A stretch of 64,000 nucleotides of DNA from an uncultured Geobacteraceae bacterium (GTDB lineage Bacteria > Desulfobacterota > Desulfuromonadia > Geobacterales > Pseudopelobacteraceae), in the NCBI GenBank assembly GCA_903901875.1, contig CAIUSO010000045.1, positions 1 through 64,000 on the forward strand, read 5' to 3'. The notes beneath the pieces were generated by a model. That model was not told where the DNA came from. It saw only the letters and a list, made by a program, of their open reading frames with translations, and ran no database searches. A program made the position numbers and the translations under genes. Positions 1 to 7,990 of this stretch are shown here, one piece after another (the first letter of the stretch is position 1; each line of letters opens with the position of its first letter).

Positions 1-152
1 ACTTAGGAGAAATCTGCTGCAAATCCGTCTGAACAGATCATATTTCACCGCTTTTTCGGTCAATAGAACGACTATTGACCTTCAAAATCGTCAAAATCTG
101 CTCTCGCCCAGCCGGATTTTCGCGACGATTTCCTAAGTCCGACAGACTCCTA
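1..152. repeat. Palindromic MITE-like element, cut by the window edge
   Basis: The first 8 bases (ACTTAGGA) are the exact reverse complement of 131-138. The arms match imperfectly all the way in to a perfect 9-bp hairpin at 58-66/72-80. The structure is therefore one long imperfect palindrome centred near base 69. The right arm continues outward as ccgacagactcctag, so the true left terminus probably lies before base 1. No transposase is visible. The right end abuts the stop codon of the response regulator gene, and the stop (TAG) lies within CTAG, a possible target sequence. I infer a non-autonomous mobile repeat; it may also act as a transcript end for the minus-strand operon. Confidence 0.55.
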
Positions 153-761
153 GAGACCGCCCATTCGAAGCGAGTAACGTACAAGTTCGGCTGTGGAATG
201 GAGGCCAAGTTTGCTCATCAGATTGGTGCGGTGGTTATTGACTGTTTTTATGCTGAGGTCAAAGTGTTCGGCAATCATGCGGTTCGTGCAGCCATGGGCT
301 ATCAGGTCGAGAATCTGTTTTTGCCGATCGGTGAGATTTGGCGTGGCCGGCTCCAACTCGATTCCTGCTTGTCGCATGGTCGAGCTCACGGCCGTTTCTC
401 CCCGTACTACGGCATGAACAGCATCAAGCAACTCTTCATAGGCATCATCCTTGAGTATGAACCCCCGGGCACCGGCATTGATGGCCCGACTGTACATCAA
501 GGAATCATCATGCATGGTGAGCATAATTGCCTGCGTAGGTACACGCAACGCAGCCATGGCCTGAACAACCGAGATACCGTCCAGAACCGGCATGGTAATA
601 TCCAGTACCGCGATATCCGGTGCAAGGGAGCGGACCAAGTCCAAGGCCGTGGCACCGTCGCCGCATTCAGCTACAATCTCAATATGTTCTGCTGCTCGCA
701 GAAAGGTGACGAGCCCTTGACGAAACATGACGTGGTCGTCGGCTATCAAGACACGGATCAT
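150..761 (-). CDS. NarL/FixJ-type response regulator
   Basis: A 203-residue two-domain regulator. The N-terminal receiver domain (about 1-120) has the acidic pair D8/D9, phospho-acceptor D54 (VLDITMP) and conserved K104. The C-terminal LuxR/GerE helix-turn-helix (about 137-200) contains LTDRQKQILDLIAHG. It should be phosphorylated by the kinase encoded immediately upstream, with which it overlaps by 4 bases (ATGA), so the two are translationally coupled. The target genes cannot be told from this sequence. The stop codon lies exactly at the junction with the palindromic repeat at the window's left edge, so the last residues may have been set by that insertion. The domain length is normal for the family. 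Confidence 0.93.
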   Translation of the reverse strand: MIRVLIADDHVMFRQGLVTFLRAAEHIEIVAECGDGATALDLVRSLAPDIAVLDITMPVLDGISVVQAMAALRVPTQAIMLTMHDDSLMYSRAINAGARGFILKDDAYEELLDAVHAVVRGETAVSSTMRQAGIELEPATPNLTDRQKQILDLIAHGCTNRMIAEHFDLSIKTVNNHRTNLMSKLGLHSTAELVRYSLRMGGL

Positions 762-1894
762 GACAGAGGCACTTCCAGTGTAATGACCGTTCCCATGCCG
801 GGGGGGGAGAGAACTCTGAAAGAGCCGTTCAACAACTCTACCCGCTCACGCATGATTGTGAGCCCGGACCCTTCCTGACTGATAACGGTGGGGCAAGATA
901 CGCCGCCGATACCGTCATCGCGGATAATAATTCGCAGTAGCCGCACATCACGTTCGAGTCGGATGAGTGCACTGCCTGAGCGGGCATGCTTGATGATATT
1001 GGCAAGGGCCTCCTGGCAGACCCGAAAAATGGACAGCTTAAAGGGGGCAGTGATGTCACGATATGCACCGTGACACTCGGCCCGTACCATCAGGTTTGTC
1101 CGTTTTGCGGCTCTTTCACAGAGTGCCCTGATGGCGATATCCAGATTGGTCTCCTCCAGGAACTGCGGCCGTAAGGCAAGGACAACTTCGCGCAGTTCCG
1201 TTGATGCCGAAGTAATTTCACGGATGACATCATTTAAGGCATGCCCGCCGCACGCATCTCCCGCCTTACAGCGGGCCTGACGCATTTTAAGTTGAAGCTT
1301 GACGGCCTGAAGCGATTGTCCGATACCGTCGTGTATATCACGGGCAACCCTGGCCCGCTCCTGATTTTCAAGCTTTTCACGAATGGTTGTCACATTCGTC
1401 TCGATAAGATGCCGCTCATGGGTTTCAAGCCTGAGTTGCTCTATGGTTTCATTCAGCTGGTGAGTTCTTTCTTCCACGATTATTTCAAGCTGTTTCGTAT
1501 TTTTTTCAAGGTGCTCGTTTGCCCGGGCAAGCTGAATCTGCTCGGATATGTTGTGCAGAATGCAGAAAAGCGCAGTGGAGTCGGACAAAAACAGGGGGGA
1601 AGAATGCATTTCAATCGGGAAGAGGGAGCCGCCGGCGGTGCGATGCAGTAATGTATGGCACCCCTCAAGGTCCGGTAGAGAGTCATCCCGTCGGCTCGAA
1701 GCGTCGGCCACGAGCGACGGGATCATGTCGCTGATTTTCATGCCAACCATATCGGCATTACAATAACCGTAAAATTTTGCGGCTTCATCGTTAGCACGCA
1801 AAACGTTACCGTTTGGTAAGGCAAGAATGAGCATCGGAACACTTTGACGTTCACATACTAACTGAAAAAAAGTATCGGTCGATATAGTTACCAC
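758..1894 (-). CDS. Cytosolic PAS-domain sensor histidine kinase (HisKA_3 type)
   Basis: The 378-residue protein has no signal peptide or membrane helix. A PAS domain occupies about 8-120, followed by a helical coiled-coil linker (about 121-180). The dimerisation/phosphoacceptor motif ARVARDIHDGIGQSLQ has the phospho-His at H188. A HATPase_c domain follows, with an N box near QEALANIIKHA and the G1 motif DDGIGG. This is the NarX/DegS-like class that pairs with LuxR-type regulators, and its partner overlaps the 3' end. The start overlaps the upstream FMN-binding gene by 7 bases. The PAS domain may sense redox or a small ligand, but no heme or flavin ligand residue can be assigned with confidence. 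Confidence 0.92.
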   Translation of the reverse strand: MVTISTDTFFQLVCERQSVPMLILALPNGNVLRANDEAAKFYGYCNADMVGMKISDMIPSLVADASSRRDDSLPDLEGCHTLLHRTAGGSLFPIEMHSSPLFLSDSTALFCILHNISEQIQLARANEHLEKNTKQLEIIVEERTHQLNETIEQLRLETHERHLIETNVTTIREKLENQERARVARDIHDGIGQSLQAVKLQLKMRQARCKAGDACGGHALNDVIREITSASTELREVVLALRPQFLEETNLDIAIRALCERAAKRTNLMVRAECHGAYRDITAPFKLSIFRVCQEALANIIKHARSGSALIRLERDVRLLRIIIRDDGIGGVSCPTVISQEGSGLTIMRERVELLNGSFRVLSPPGMGTVITLEVPLS

Positions 1895-2259
1895 GTTTGA
1901 GTGGCAGACTCGATGGTGACGGCAATGGTGCCGCGAAGCCAGACAAATTTTTCCTTGAGCAGCTCAAAATCAGGTCCTGAGGTGACAAACTGTGCCTTGC
2001 CTTTGATAAGAAATCCGGCACCTGGTCCATAGAGTCCTTTTATCTTACTGCTACCCATTGTTATCAATACATCGGGGTTGAAAGCGATGTTCGCCTCGGT
2101 ACGATTCATATAACCGGCAGGAATCAACAGACGCCCATCGTCGGTGATTCTCAGGTAACTATTCCACGTATTAACCATATGGGGTCCGTCCGCCCCCAAC
2201 GTTGCAATCGCAACCACTCCATCCTGCTTCAAAATTTCCAGCAATGTTTCCGGGATCAT
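1888..2259 (-). CDS. FMN-binding split-barrel protein (pyridoxamine oxidase-like)
   Basis: A 123-residue protein of the same length and pattern as the small FMN-binding protein of Desulfovibrio vulgaris: an LLEILKQDGVVAIATLG start, then NTWNSYL, and PGAGFLIKGKAQF in the middle. This fold is a homodimeric flavin-binding split barrel found in anaerobes. Its redox partner is unknown. It is the first gene of a three-gene minus-strand unit with the kinase and response regulator and overlaps the kinase start, so the flavoprotein may report redox state to that pair. That link is inference. An AGGAGG-type ribosome site precedes the ATG. Confidence 0.85.
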   Translation of the reverse strand: MIPETLLEILKQDGVVAIATLGADGPHMVNTWNSYLRITDDGRLLIPAGYMNRTEANIAFNPDVLITMGSSKIKGLYGPGAGFLIKGKAQFVTSGPDFELLKEKFVWLRGTIAVTIESATQTW

Positions 2260-2613
2260 TTATAGTACCTCCTGTGATTTGTACTGCATACGGCAGTTTC
2301 GGCGGGTTAAAAAACCGCGATATTGAGCAAGGCATTGCCTTAATTTCCCACATCTGCCTGAATGATGCTTTTGTTGGAACTCAGATACATTTAAAATACT
2401 TGAAAACTGCCCCGATTGGTAGGTACAATTTACATTTTTTTATGGGCACAGATTTCTTTGTTATGTAAGTTGGTACTCAATAGGGTATAATGGTAAGATT
2501 AGCTATCAGTAAATCCTGACAATCGTCTTCGGTTGTGATACTTTTGAGAGGCAATTGCGTTGAAAATTTCAAAATGATCCGCCTGACTGATAAAATTATC
2601 TAAGGACCAGTAA
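2260..2613. other. Divergent intergenic region
   Basis: 354 bases separate two divergently read genes. It is AT-rich, with no convincing reading frame. A TATAAT box lies at 2486-2491 on the plus strand, but no good -35 box stands at the usual spacing, so a promoter for the zinc-ribbon gene is only tentative. Confidence 0.4.
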
Positions 2614-3012
2614 ATGCCCGTTTATGAATATTGCTGTAATATCTGTAACATACAATTTGAACTCCGCCAGAAGTTTTCAGACCCACCGGCGGATAAGTGC
2701 CCCACCTGTGGCGGAACCGTCCGTAAGATAGTGTCTGCAGCCTCATTCAGCCTGAAAGGTGCTGGTTGGTACGGTGATGGCTACGGCACAAAAGCAGAGC
2801 CTCCTCAATCGGAGAGTGATTCAACGGCAGGATCGGCGGGTGCTCGTGAAGCTGTCCCAACAGAAACTGCTCCGACGGAGATAACAGCGGCAGCACCGGC
2901 AACTCAAGCAGCCACTCCACCTCCCGTGGCAGTGAAGAGTACGGCAGTTGAGACAACGACTCCTCCACAAAAGAGAACAGAGGTGACGTCAGCTCCCTCA
3001 AGCGGTGTGTAA
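2614..3012 (+). CDS. FmdB-family zinc-ribbon protein
   Basis: 132 residues. The N-terminal about 50 form the FmdB/CxxC regulatory-type zinc ribbon, with knuckles C8-x2-C11 and C29-x2-C32 (MPVYEYCC..., KCPTCGG). The rest is a low-complexity Ala/Thr/Pro/Ser tail with no visible domain. These small proteins are common in Geobacter and relatives; some have been proposed as regulators, but the function is generally unknown. The gene reads in the same direction as the ABC exporter that starts 65 bases downstream. The tail is of the kind that varies greatly between homologues. Confidence 0.85.
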   Translation: MPVYEYCCNICNIQFELRQKFSDPPADKCPTCGGTVRKIVSAASFSLKGAGWYGDGYGTKAEPPQSESDSTAGSAGAREAVPTETAPTEITAAAPATQAATPPPVAVKSTAVETTTPPQKRTEVTSAPSSGV

Positions 3013-3076
3013 GACAATGGTGTGCAGGACAGGCGCATAAAGGGGAATTCTCACCCCGTTTTCGAAAAGCTACTTT

Positions 3077-3781
3077 ATGATTGAATTAAAAAATGTTACA
3101 AAGCGATACGAACAGCTTACGGCCGTTGACGATGTGTCCTTCTCCGTCAAGTCAGGTGAGTATTTTGCCCTGCTTGGACCGAATGGTGCCGGCAAGACGA
3201 CCATCGTTAAGATGCTGCTCGACTTTACCCGACCGACAACGGGAAGCTTGTCATTAGGAGGCATCCCGAGTACTCTCGCCGACTCCCGACAATCAATCGG
3301 TTATCTTGCCGAAAACCATCATATTCCACCATCACTTTCAGGATGGCACTACCTTCTGCGCTGTGCTGAGTTATTGGATATGAACCGGATCGAGGCGACC
3401 ATTCAATGCAGGCGCATTATCGAGCTGATCGGAATGCACGGCAGGGAGAATGCAAAGGCAGGCACATATTCCAAGGGCATGGTTCAGCGGTTTGGCTTGG
3501 GCGCCGCACTCCTGGGCGATCCAAAACTGTTAATTCTTGATGAACCCACCTCTGGCTTGGATCCCATCGGTATCAGGGAAATACGCCTCCTCCTGGAGTC
3601 GTTAAAAAGTCAAGGCGTAACGGTCTTTCTCAATTCACACCTGCTGTCGGAAGTTGAAAAAATATGCGACACGGCAGCTATCATCAACCGTGGCAAGTTA
3701 TTGGTAAAGGACTCTATTTCTGCCATTGTCAAAGACGGTGAGACGCTGGAAGATGTGTTCGTAAGACTCGTGAAAGGTTGA
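3077..3781 (+). CDS. ABC transporter ATP-binding protein (ABC-2 type exporter)
   Basis: A 234-residue ATPase with Walker A GPNGAGKTT (34-42), a degenerate signature YSKGMVQR (131-138, in place of LSGGQ), Walker B LLILDEPTSGLD (151-162) and the switch His in NSHLLSE. It resembles the exporter ATPases that pair with ABC-2 permeases such as NatA or CcmA. The permease gene begins 2 bases after the stop, so the two make one unit. The substrate cannot be deduced. The protein is short for the class because it lacks the extended C-terminal region of some drug exporters. Confidence 0.92.
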   Translation: MIELKNVTKRYEQLTAVDDVSFSVKSGEYFALLGPNGAGKTTIVKMLLDFTRPTTGSLSLGGIPSTLADSRQSIGYLAENHHIPPSLSGWHYLLRCAELLDMNRIEATIQCRRIIELIGMHGRENAKAGTYSKGMVQRFGLGAALLGDPKLLILDEPTSGLDPIGIREIRLLLESLKSQGVTVFLNSHLLSEVEKICDTAAIINRGKLLVKDSISAIVKDGETLEDVFVRLVKG

Positions 3782-3782
3782 T

Positions 3783-4631
3783 ATGGAAACCTCGAAAGCA
3801 CTATCCCCTCTCACAAGGATTACCAGATATACGCTTATTGACGAAGTTCAGCAAAGAAGTTTCGTTATCATGTTTATCATCTGTGCAAGCTGCGTTTTCC
3901 TTGTCCGTGGCTGTTACCAAGGGAACTACGTGGTGAACGGACACGCTCTTGATACCGAAGCCGTTGTCGGAGCTGTCTCGAAAGTGACTTTCCACCTCAT
4001 TGGTGCCGGTGTGATGGTCATAGCTGCTTTGCTTTCGATGCGAATATTCAGGCGTGACCGCATGGAGGGGATGCAATCGTGTATTTTGTCAAAACCGATA
4101 ACCCGCTGGCAGTATGTGGCGGGAAAGATCATCGGCATATGGCTTTTATCGGTAACATTCATGTTCCTTTTGCATAGTATCGTATTTTTAATTACATCCA
4201 TTAATTTGAAGGTTTTCATGCCGGAGTATCTCATTGCGTCACTGCTCTGTTCTGTCAACCTGCTCTTTGTGATCATAGCCACGCTTCTCCTGTCGTTGCT
4301 CATGTCCGACATTATCGCCTTTCTGTGCCTGCTGGGCGTTGGCGTTGCAGGCTTTGTGGCTGACGGAATAGTCGCTGCCAGCCATAGTCAGATAGCTCAG
4401 GCGATAGTACAGCAGCCGGGTGGTCATGCACAATCTGATCTGGCGTGGTGGAAAGTGGTTTATTTTTTATGGCCGAAACTCTTAGCCGTCCAACAGTTGT
4501 CATCATCATTATTTGAGAGCGAATCGCACCAGGGAGTCGGCTCCCTATACCCACTCTTAAATGTTCTTCTGTACTGTTTACTACTTGGCACATTACTTTT
4601 TAAGCGTTTCAGGAATGAAGATATTGTCTAG
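3783..4631 (+). CDS. ABC-2 type transporter permease
   Basis: A 282-residue hydrophobic protein with about six predicted membrane segments. The first is near 25-42 (VIMFIICASCVFLV), and others lie near 67-85, 112-135, 150-170, 172-195 and 258-275. The pattern FRRDRMEGMQSCILSKPITRWQYVAGK is typical of ABC-2 permeases, in which a cytosolic loop contacts the ATPase. It follows the ATPase gene by one base. About 95 bases separate it from the rpoA-like gene, and that gap holds a separate operator-like palindrome, so the downstream gene probably has its own promoter. Confidence 0.87.
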   Translation: METSKALSPLTRITRYTLIDEVQQRSFVIMFIICASCVFLVRGCYQGNYVVNGHALDTEAVVGAVSKVTFHLIGAGVMVIAALLSMRIFRRDRMEGMQSCILSKPITRWQYVAGKIIGIWLLSVTFMFLLHSIVFLITSINLKVFMPEYLIASLLCSVNLLFVIIATLLLSLLMSDIIAFLCLLGVGVAGFVADGIVAASHSQIAQAIVQQPGGHAQSDLAWWKVVYFLWPKLLAVQQLSSSLFESESHQGVGSLYPLLNVLLYCLLLGTLLFKRFRNEDIV

Positions 4632-4683
4632 GAGCCTGTTTATCTGATACAGTTCAGTTTCAACTAACAATGCTATTACAAAT

Positions 4684-4703
4684 TAACGTAACTACGTTAT
4701 AAA
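4684..4703 (+). promoter_or_regulatory. Perfect inverted repeat overlapping a -10-like box before rpoA
   Basis: TAACGTA-AC-TACGTTA at 4684-4699 is a perfect 7+7 palindrome with a 2-base spacer. A -10-like TTATAAA (4697-4703) overlaps its right arm, and the ribosome site AGGAG (4716-4720) follows. The arrangement suggests a dimeric repressor or activator site controlling the alpha-subunit gene. No cognate regulator is identified. Confidence 0.45.
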
Positions 4704-4725
4704 CTTTTCAAGACAAGGAGTAACA

Positions 4726-5751
4726 ATGTTCAACAACTGGGATAGTCAAATAAAGCCAACTCAGCTTCAGGTCGAAAACGATACCCTTACCGCTCACTAC
4801 GGTAAGTTTTATGCCGAACCGTTTGAAAAAGGTTTTGGAACCATTCTCGGCAACTCACTGAGACGTGTACTTCTCTCCTCCCTTCAGGGTGCGGCAATTA
4901 CCTCGTTACGAATTAAAGGCGTATTGCATGAATTCTCGGCCATACAAGGTGTTACCGAGGATGTCGCCGAAATCATTTTAAACCTGAAAGCGGTACGGTT
5001 TAAATTGCATTCTACCGATCAGGCTATTGTTCACATTACGTGCAAGGGAGCGGGAACTATCACCGCTGGCAGTATTATTACCGGGCATAATGTTGATGTG
5101 ATGAACCCGGACAAATACATAGCTACCTGCGGAAACGACGCGAACCTTGATATAGAGATGACCATAAAATCGGGGCGAGGATACGTACCTGCTGAGCGCA
5201 ACCGGGCCGAAAGTGCTCCGGTAGATACTATTGCAATTGATTCTATTTACACACCGATCAGGAAAGTTAATTTTTCAACGACCCCTTCCCGTGTCGGTCA
5301 AAGTACTGATTATGATAAACTAATTCTTGAAGTCTGGACTGACGGTAGTGTCACGCCTGAAGATGCAGTGGCCTATGCCGCTAAAATTTTGAAGGAACAA
5401 CTGACGATATTCGTTAACTTTGACGAGGATTATGTCCTGCCGATAGACGAAAACATACAAGAGACCGGCACAGACCTTGATGAATACTTGTATCGTAAGG
5501 TGACAGACTTCGAGCTATCGGTTCGCTCTGGTAACGCACTGAAGAATGCCGGAATTAAGGTTATTGGCGAGTTGGTTATAAAATCCGAGTCCGAAATGTT
5601 GAAGACTAAAAATTTCGGCCGGAATTCGCTCACCGAGATGAAAGATCTTCTGAGCGGTATGGGGCTCAGTTTTGGCATGAAGATTCCGAATTTCCCGAAC
5701 CCCGAACTGATGGATCTGACGGAGGATGAGCCGGCGTACGACGAGGAATAA
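4726..5751 (+). CDS. rpoA: DNA-directed RNA polymerase subunit alpha, stand-alone divergent copy
   Basis: At 341 residues this is a full-length alpha subunit. The N-terminal dimerisation/assembly domain is intact (EPFEKGFGTILGNSLRR at 31-47, then LQGAAIT). A variable linker (about 235-262) leads to a C-terminal DNA-binding domain (about 263-320). Residue correspondence to E. coli is offset by +2. R265, N268, G296, S299 and E302 are kept, but A267, C269 and K298, which lie at the UP-element surface, are Gly, Ala and Asn. rpoA normally lies between rpsD and rplQ. Here the flanks are an ABC exporter and a phosphofructokinase, so this is probably a second alpha subunit. Whether a canonical copy exists cannot be seen in this window. 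Confidence 0.9.
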   Translation: MFNNWDSQIKPTQLQVENDTLTAHYGKFYAEPFEKGFGTILGNSLRRVLLSSLQGAAITSLRIKGVLHEFSAIQGVTEDVAEIILNLKAVRFKLHSTDQAIVHITCKGAGTITAGSIITGHNVDVMNPDKYIATCGNDANLDIEMTIKSGRGYVPAERNRAESAPVDTIAIDSIYTPIRKVNFSTTPSRVGQSTDYDKLILEVWTDGSVTPEDAVAYAAKILKEQLTIFVNFDEDYVLPIDENIQETGTDLDEYLYRKVTDFELSVRSGNALKNAGIKVIGELVIKSESEMLKTKNFGRNSLTEMKDLLSGMGLSFGMKIPNFPNPELMDLTEDEPAYDEE

Positions 5752-5782
5752 CCGTATACCCTCTTTGAATTAAACTGAATCG

Positions 5783-5829
5783 TCCCCCCCTCATTCCCTT
5801 CATGCCTAAAGGGGGAGGGGGGCTTTTCT
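5783..5829 (+). terminator. Rho-independent terminator between convergent genes
   Basis: CCCCCCTCattCCCTT at 5785-5800 pairs with AAGGGGGAGGGGGG (5809-5822), followed by a T-rich run from 5824. It lies just after the rpoA-like gene and just before the end of the convergent phosphofructokinase gene, so it could serve both. Confidence 0.75.
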
Positions 5830-5841
5830 CATCTTCATGAA

Positions 5842-7137
5842 TTATAACTTTGCTGGCTGCCCGGTAGACGAGATAACACTGCTCCATAACCGGCCTACCG
5901 GATCAATCTTCTTCCGACTGCTCGTTGCCAGTTTGATCGGCACATGAACAAATTGATGATTCCAAAATCCAACGACCATATTCGTTCGTCCAGCCATCCC
6001 AGCATGTGCAGCGTTCTGTCCAAGTGACAAACAGAACGTTGTGTCATGTGGATTTGCAGGCTGACTTCTGATTGTATAGCTTGGATCAATGTATTTCAGA
6101 GTCATTTCAAGACCGATCTCTGCAAAATGAGCCATTATTTTTTCTTTGAGGAAGACACCGATATCTGCAAGTTTCTTATTTCCGGAAGCATCAACCTGAT
6201 CTGAAGCGGTCATCAGCTCCTGTCCCGCACCTTCAGCCACAACAATTACCGCGTGTCCCCGTTGCCGGATCCGTGTTTCAAGATCTGCCAGCAAGCCAGC
6301 TACCGTGAACGGTGCTTCCGGAATCAGGCAATAATTGACCTGACAATCGGCCATCGCCGTATACGCAGCGATAAAACCGGAATCTCTGCCCATCAGCTTA
6401 ACAAGGCCCACGCCATTACGTGCTCCGAGTGCTTCCGTATGCGCCGCATAGGTTGATCTGCGTGCTTCGGAAACGGCAGTTTCAAAACCAAAGGTGGTTT
6501 GCAGATAAGAAATGTCATTGTCGATGGTTTTTGGAATGCCGATGACACTGATTGATTTTCCTTGCCGAGCAATTTCTTCGGCTATTTTTGCCGCACCACG
6601 AAGAGTCCCATCACCGCCGATGGTAAATAAAATGCCAATATTGAGCTCTGAGAGCATTGATACCATTTCCGCAGGATCTTGATGCCCCCGTGACGAACCA
6701 AGAATAGTACCACCCGACTCACCGATGCGGCTGACAAGCTCTGTCGTCAGCTTGAGAGGTTTATGTCCATAGCTGGCCACGAGGCCTTCATAGCCATAGC
6801 GGAACCCGTAAATGTTCTGAACACCGTAATGATGATACAAGCTCATCACTATGGCGCGGATAACGTCATTAGTTCCTGGACAGAGACCACCACAGGTGAC
6901 TATACCGCAGGCAATTTTGGCTGGATCAAAGAAAATGTTCCGGCGTGGACCTGCCACCTCAAATGACAACGGTTCACTATTGTTGGCAATGCGCTGTTGA
7001 ATCTCGTTAAGACTTGAATGATAAAGAAGACGCTCGTAACTATCACAGAAACATTCGGTAGCCATCGGTGACGGATGCACGTTTTCGCCAAGGCACTGGG
7101 CTTCAAAATCATTCGAGGTCAGATTTTTACTGGACAT
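5842..7137 (-). CDS. ATP-type 6-phosphofructokinase, plant/trypanosome-like clade
   Basis: 431 residues. It phosphorylates fructose 6-phosphate in glycolysis. The core motifs are GGLCPGTN (83-90), GGDGTLRGA (174-182), GIPKTIDND (200-208) and MGRDSGF (249-255). Gly at the position that is Asp in pyrophosphate-dependent enzymes (GGDGT, not GGDDS) points to ATP as donor. The Lys of PKTIDND is shared with the group II/plant-type enzymes. An N-terminal extension of about 70 residues is normal for that clade. The start follows AAGGAT by a short spacer. The gene stands alone, convergent with the alpha-subunit gene. The ATP/PPi preference is inferred from two residues only. Confidence 0.88.
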   Translation of the reverse strand: MSSKNLTSNDFEAQCLGENVHPSPMATECFCDSYERLLYHSSLNEIQQRIANNSEPLSFEVAGPRRNIFFDPAKIACGIVTCGGLCPGTNDVIRAIVMSLYHHYGVQNIYGFRYGYEGLVASYGHKPLKLTTELVSRIGESGGTILGSSRGHQDPAEMVSMLSELNIGILFTIGGDGTLRGAAKIAEEIARQGKSISVIGIPKTIDNDISYLQTTFGFETAVSEARRSTYAAHTEALGARNGVGLVKLMGRDSGFIAAYTAMADCQVNYCLIPEAPFTVAGLLADLETRIRQRGHAVIVVAEGAGQELMTASDQVDASGNKKLADIGVFLKEKIMAHFAEIGLEMTLKYIDPSYTIRSQPANPHDTTFCLSLGQNAAHAGMAGRTNMVVGFWNHQFVHVPIKLATSSRKKIDPVGRLWSSVISSTGQPAKL

Positions 7138-7161
7138 ATATATCCTTATTAAAATTCATGA

Positions 7162-7593
7162 TTTTCCATTTACAGGTTATATACTCTCAAGCCAATAATG
7201 TCCACAATCACTACCCCCGATGTCATGTCATTCCTTGAAAAGTACGCATATCCGGGAAATGTCAGGGAGCTGGAAAATATTATCGAACGTGCGGTGGTCT
7301 TGGCCGAAGGTGAAGTTATCCGCAATGAGGACATCGAGCTATGGGACAGTAGTGAAGATGTCCCCCCAAATATACCGATTGAACGCATCCTCCTCAACGC
7401 TGAAGAGCTGAAAGAAATAAAACGGACCATTCGCGAGCATGCAATGGATGCACTTGAGAGCCTGTTTGTACGAAATGCTCTGGAGCGTAATGGCTGGAAT
7501 GTTGCCAAGGCTACTGAGGAAGCCGGCATTCCAAGTCCAAATTTTCAGGCTATGATGAAAAAACTGGGGATATCGGGGCGGGTGGGGCACTGA
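7162..7593 (+). pseudogene. 5'-truncated sigma-54-dependent activator (NtrC family)
   Basis: The readable frame opens after a stop at 7159-7161 and the first ATG is at 7198. The protein starts in the last part of the AAA+ domain ([21 protein letters not shown]), then has a complete Fis-type helix-turn-helix tail ([22 protein letters not shown]). The receiver or sensor domain, Walker motifs and GAFTGA loop are all missing. No ribosome site precedes the ATG. Either it is a gene relic left by a rearrangement beside the phosphofructokinase gene, or it is expressed as a small Fis-like DNA-binding protein. I favour a relic. Confidence 0.75.
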
Positions 7594-7627
7594 ACGAAAT
7601 ACAGGCGGTTGTTGCAGTAGCCAAGTT

Positions 7628-7990
7628 TCAGTCGGTAAATAGCCCTATAATTTTCCCCGCATATTCATATCGTTTTGCCAATGAAAGTATTGGCCACTTA
7701 TTTTTGAGCATGGTTAGCACGTCAATTAATTCCTGTGGTAACTCATCAGCCGTAGCAACATACTGCTCTCCTCTCCCATGGTAGAGCCATGCTTCACTTA
7801 CCTGATACTCCCTTATAATCTTCTCCAAAAGTATTTTGCTTGGCGAATATCCTTTGCGTACAATCTTTGAAACTTGAGATGTGCTGATTCCTAACTTTAT
7901 AGCTGCTTCAAGTTGAGAACCGCTGGTTTTAATGACCGCAATCAAGCGATGGTGCTGCTCCTGTGTTAAAGTACACTCTTTTACTCGCAT
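7628..7990 (-). CDS. Small helix-turn-helix regulator, phage-repressor-like
   Basis: 120 residues from the ATG at 7990, chosen because AAAGGAG lies 4 bases upstream; longer in-frame starts lack a ribosome site. The N-terminal helix-turn-helix (about 8-45, SQLEAAIKLGISTSQVSKIVRKG) resembles lambda-type/XRE binding domains. It is followed by a region (EYQVSEAWLYHGRGEQY) like the linker of phage CI-type or SOS-related regulators, but no LexA-like peptidase domain is present. It stands at the edge of an AT-richer accessory region, so it may be a leftover of an integrated element. Confidence 0.75.
   Translation of the reverse strand: MRVKECTLTQEQHHRLIAVIKTSGSQLEAAIKLGISTSQVSKIVRKGYSPSKILLEKIIREYQVSEAWLYHGRGEQYVATADELPQELIDVLTMLKNKWPILSLAKRYEYAGKIIGLFTD

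Noticed and set aside
75-878. A 267-codon plus-strand frame opposite the response regulator
   Set aside because: It is antisense to a clear two-domain regulator, has no ribosome site, and its protein has no recognisable composition.
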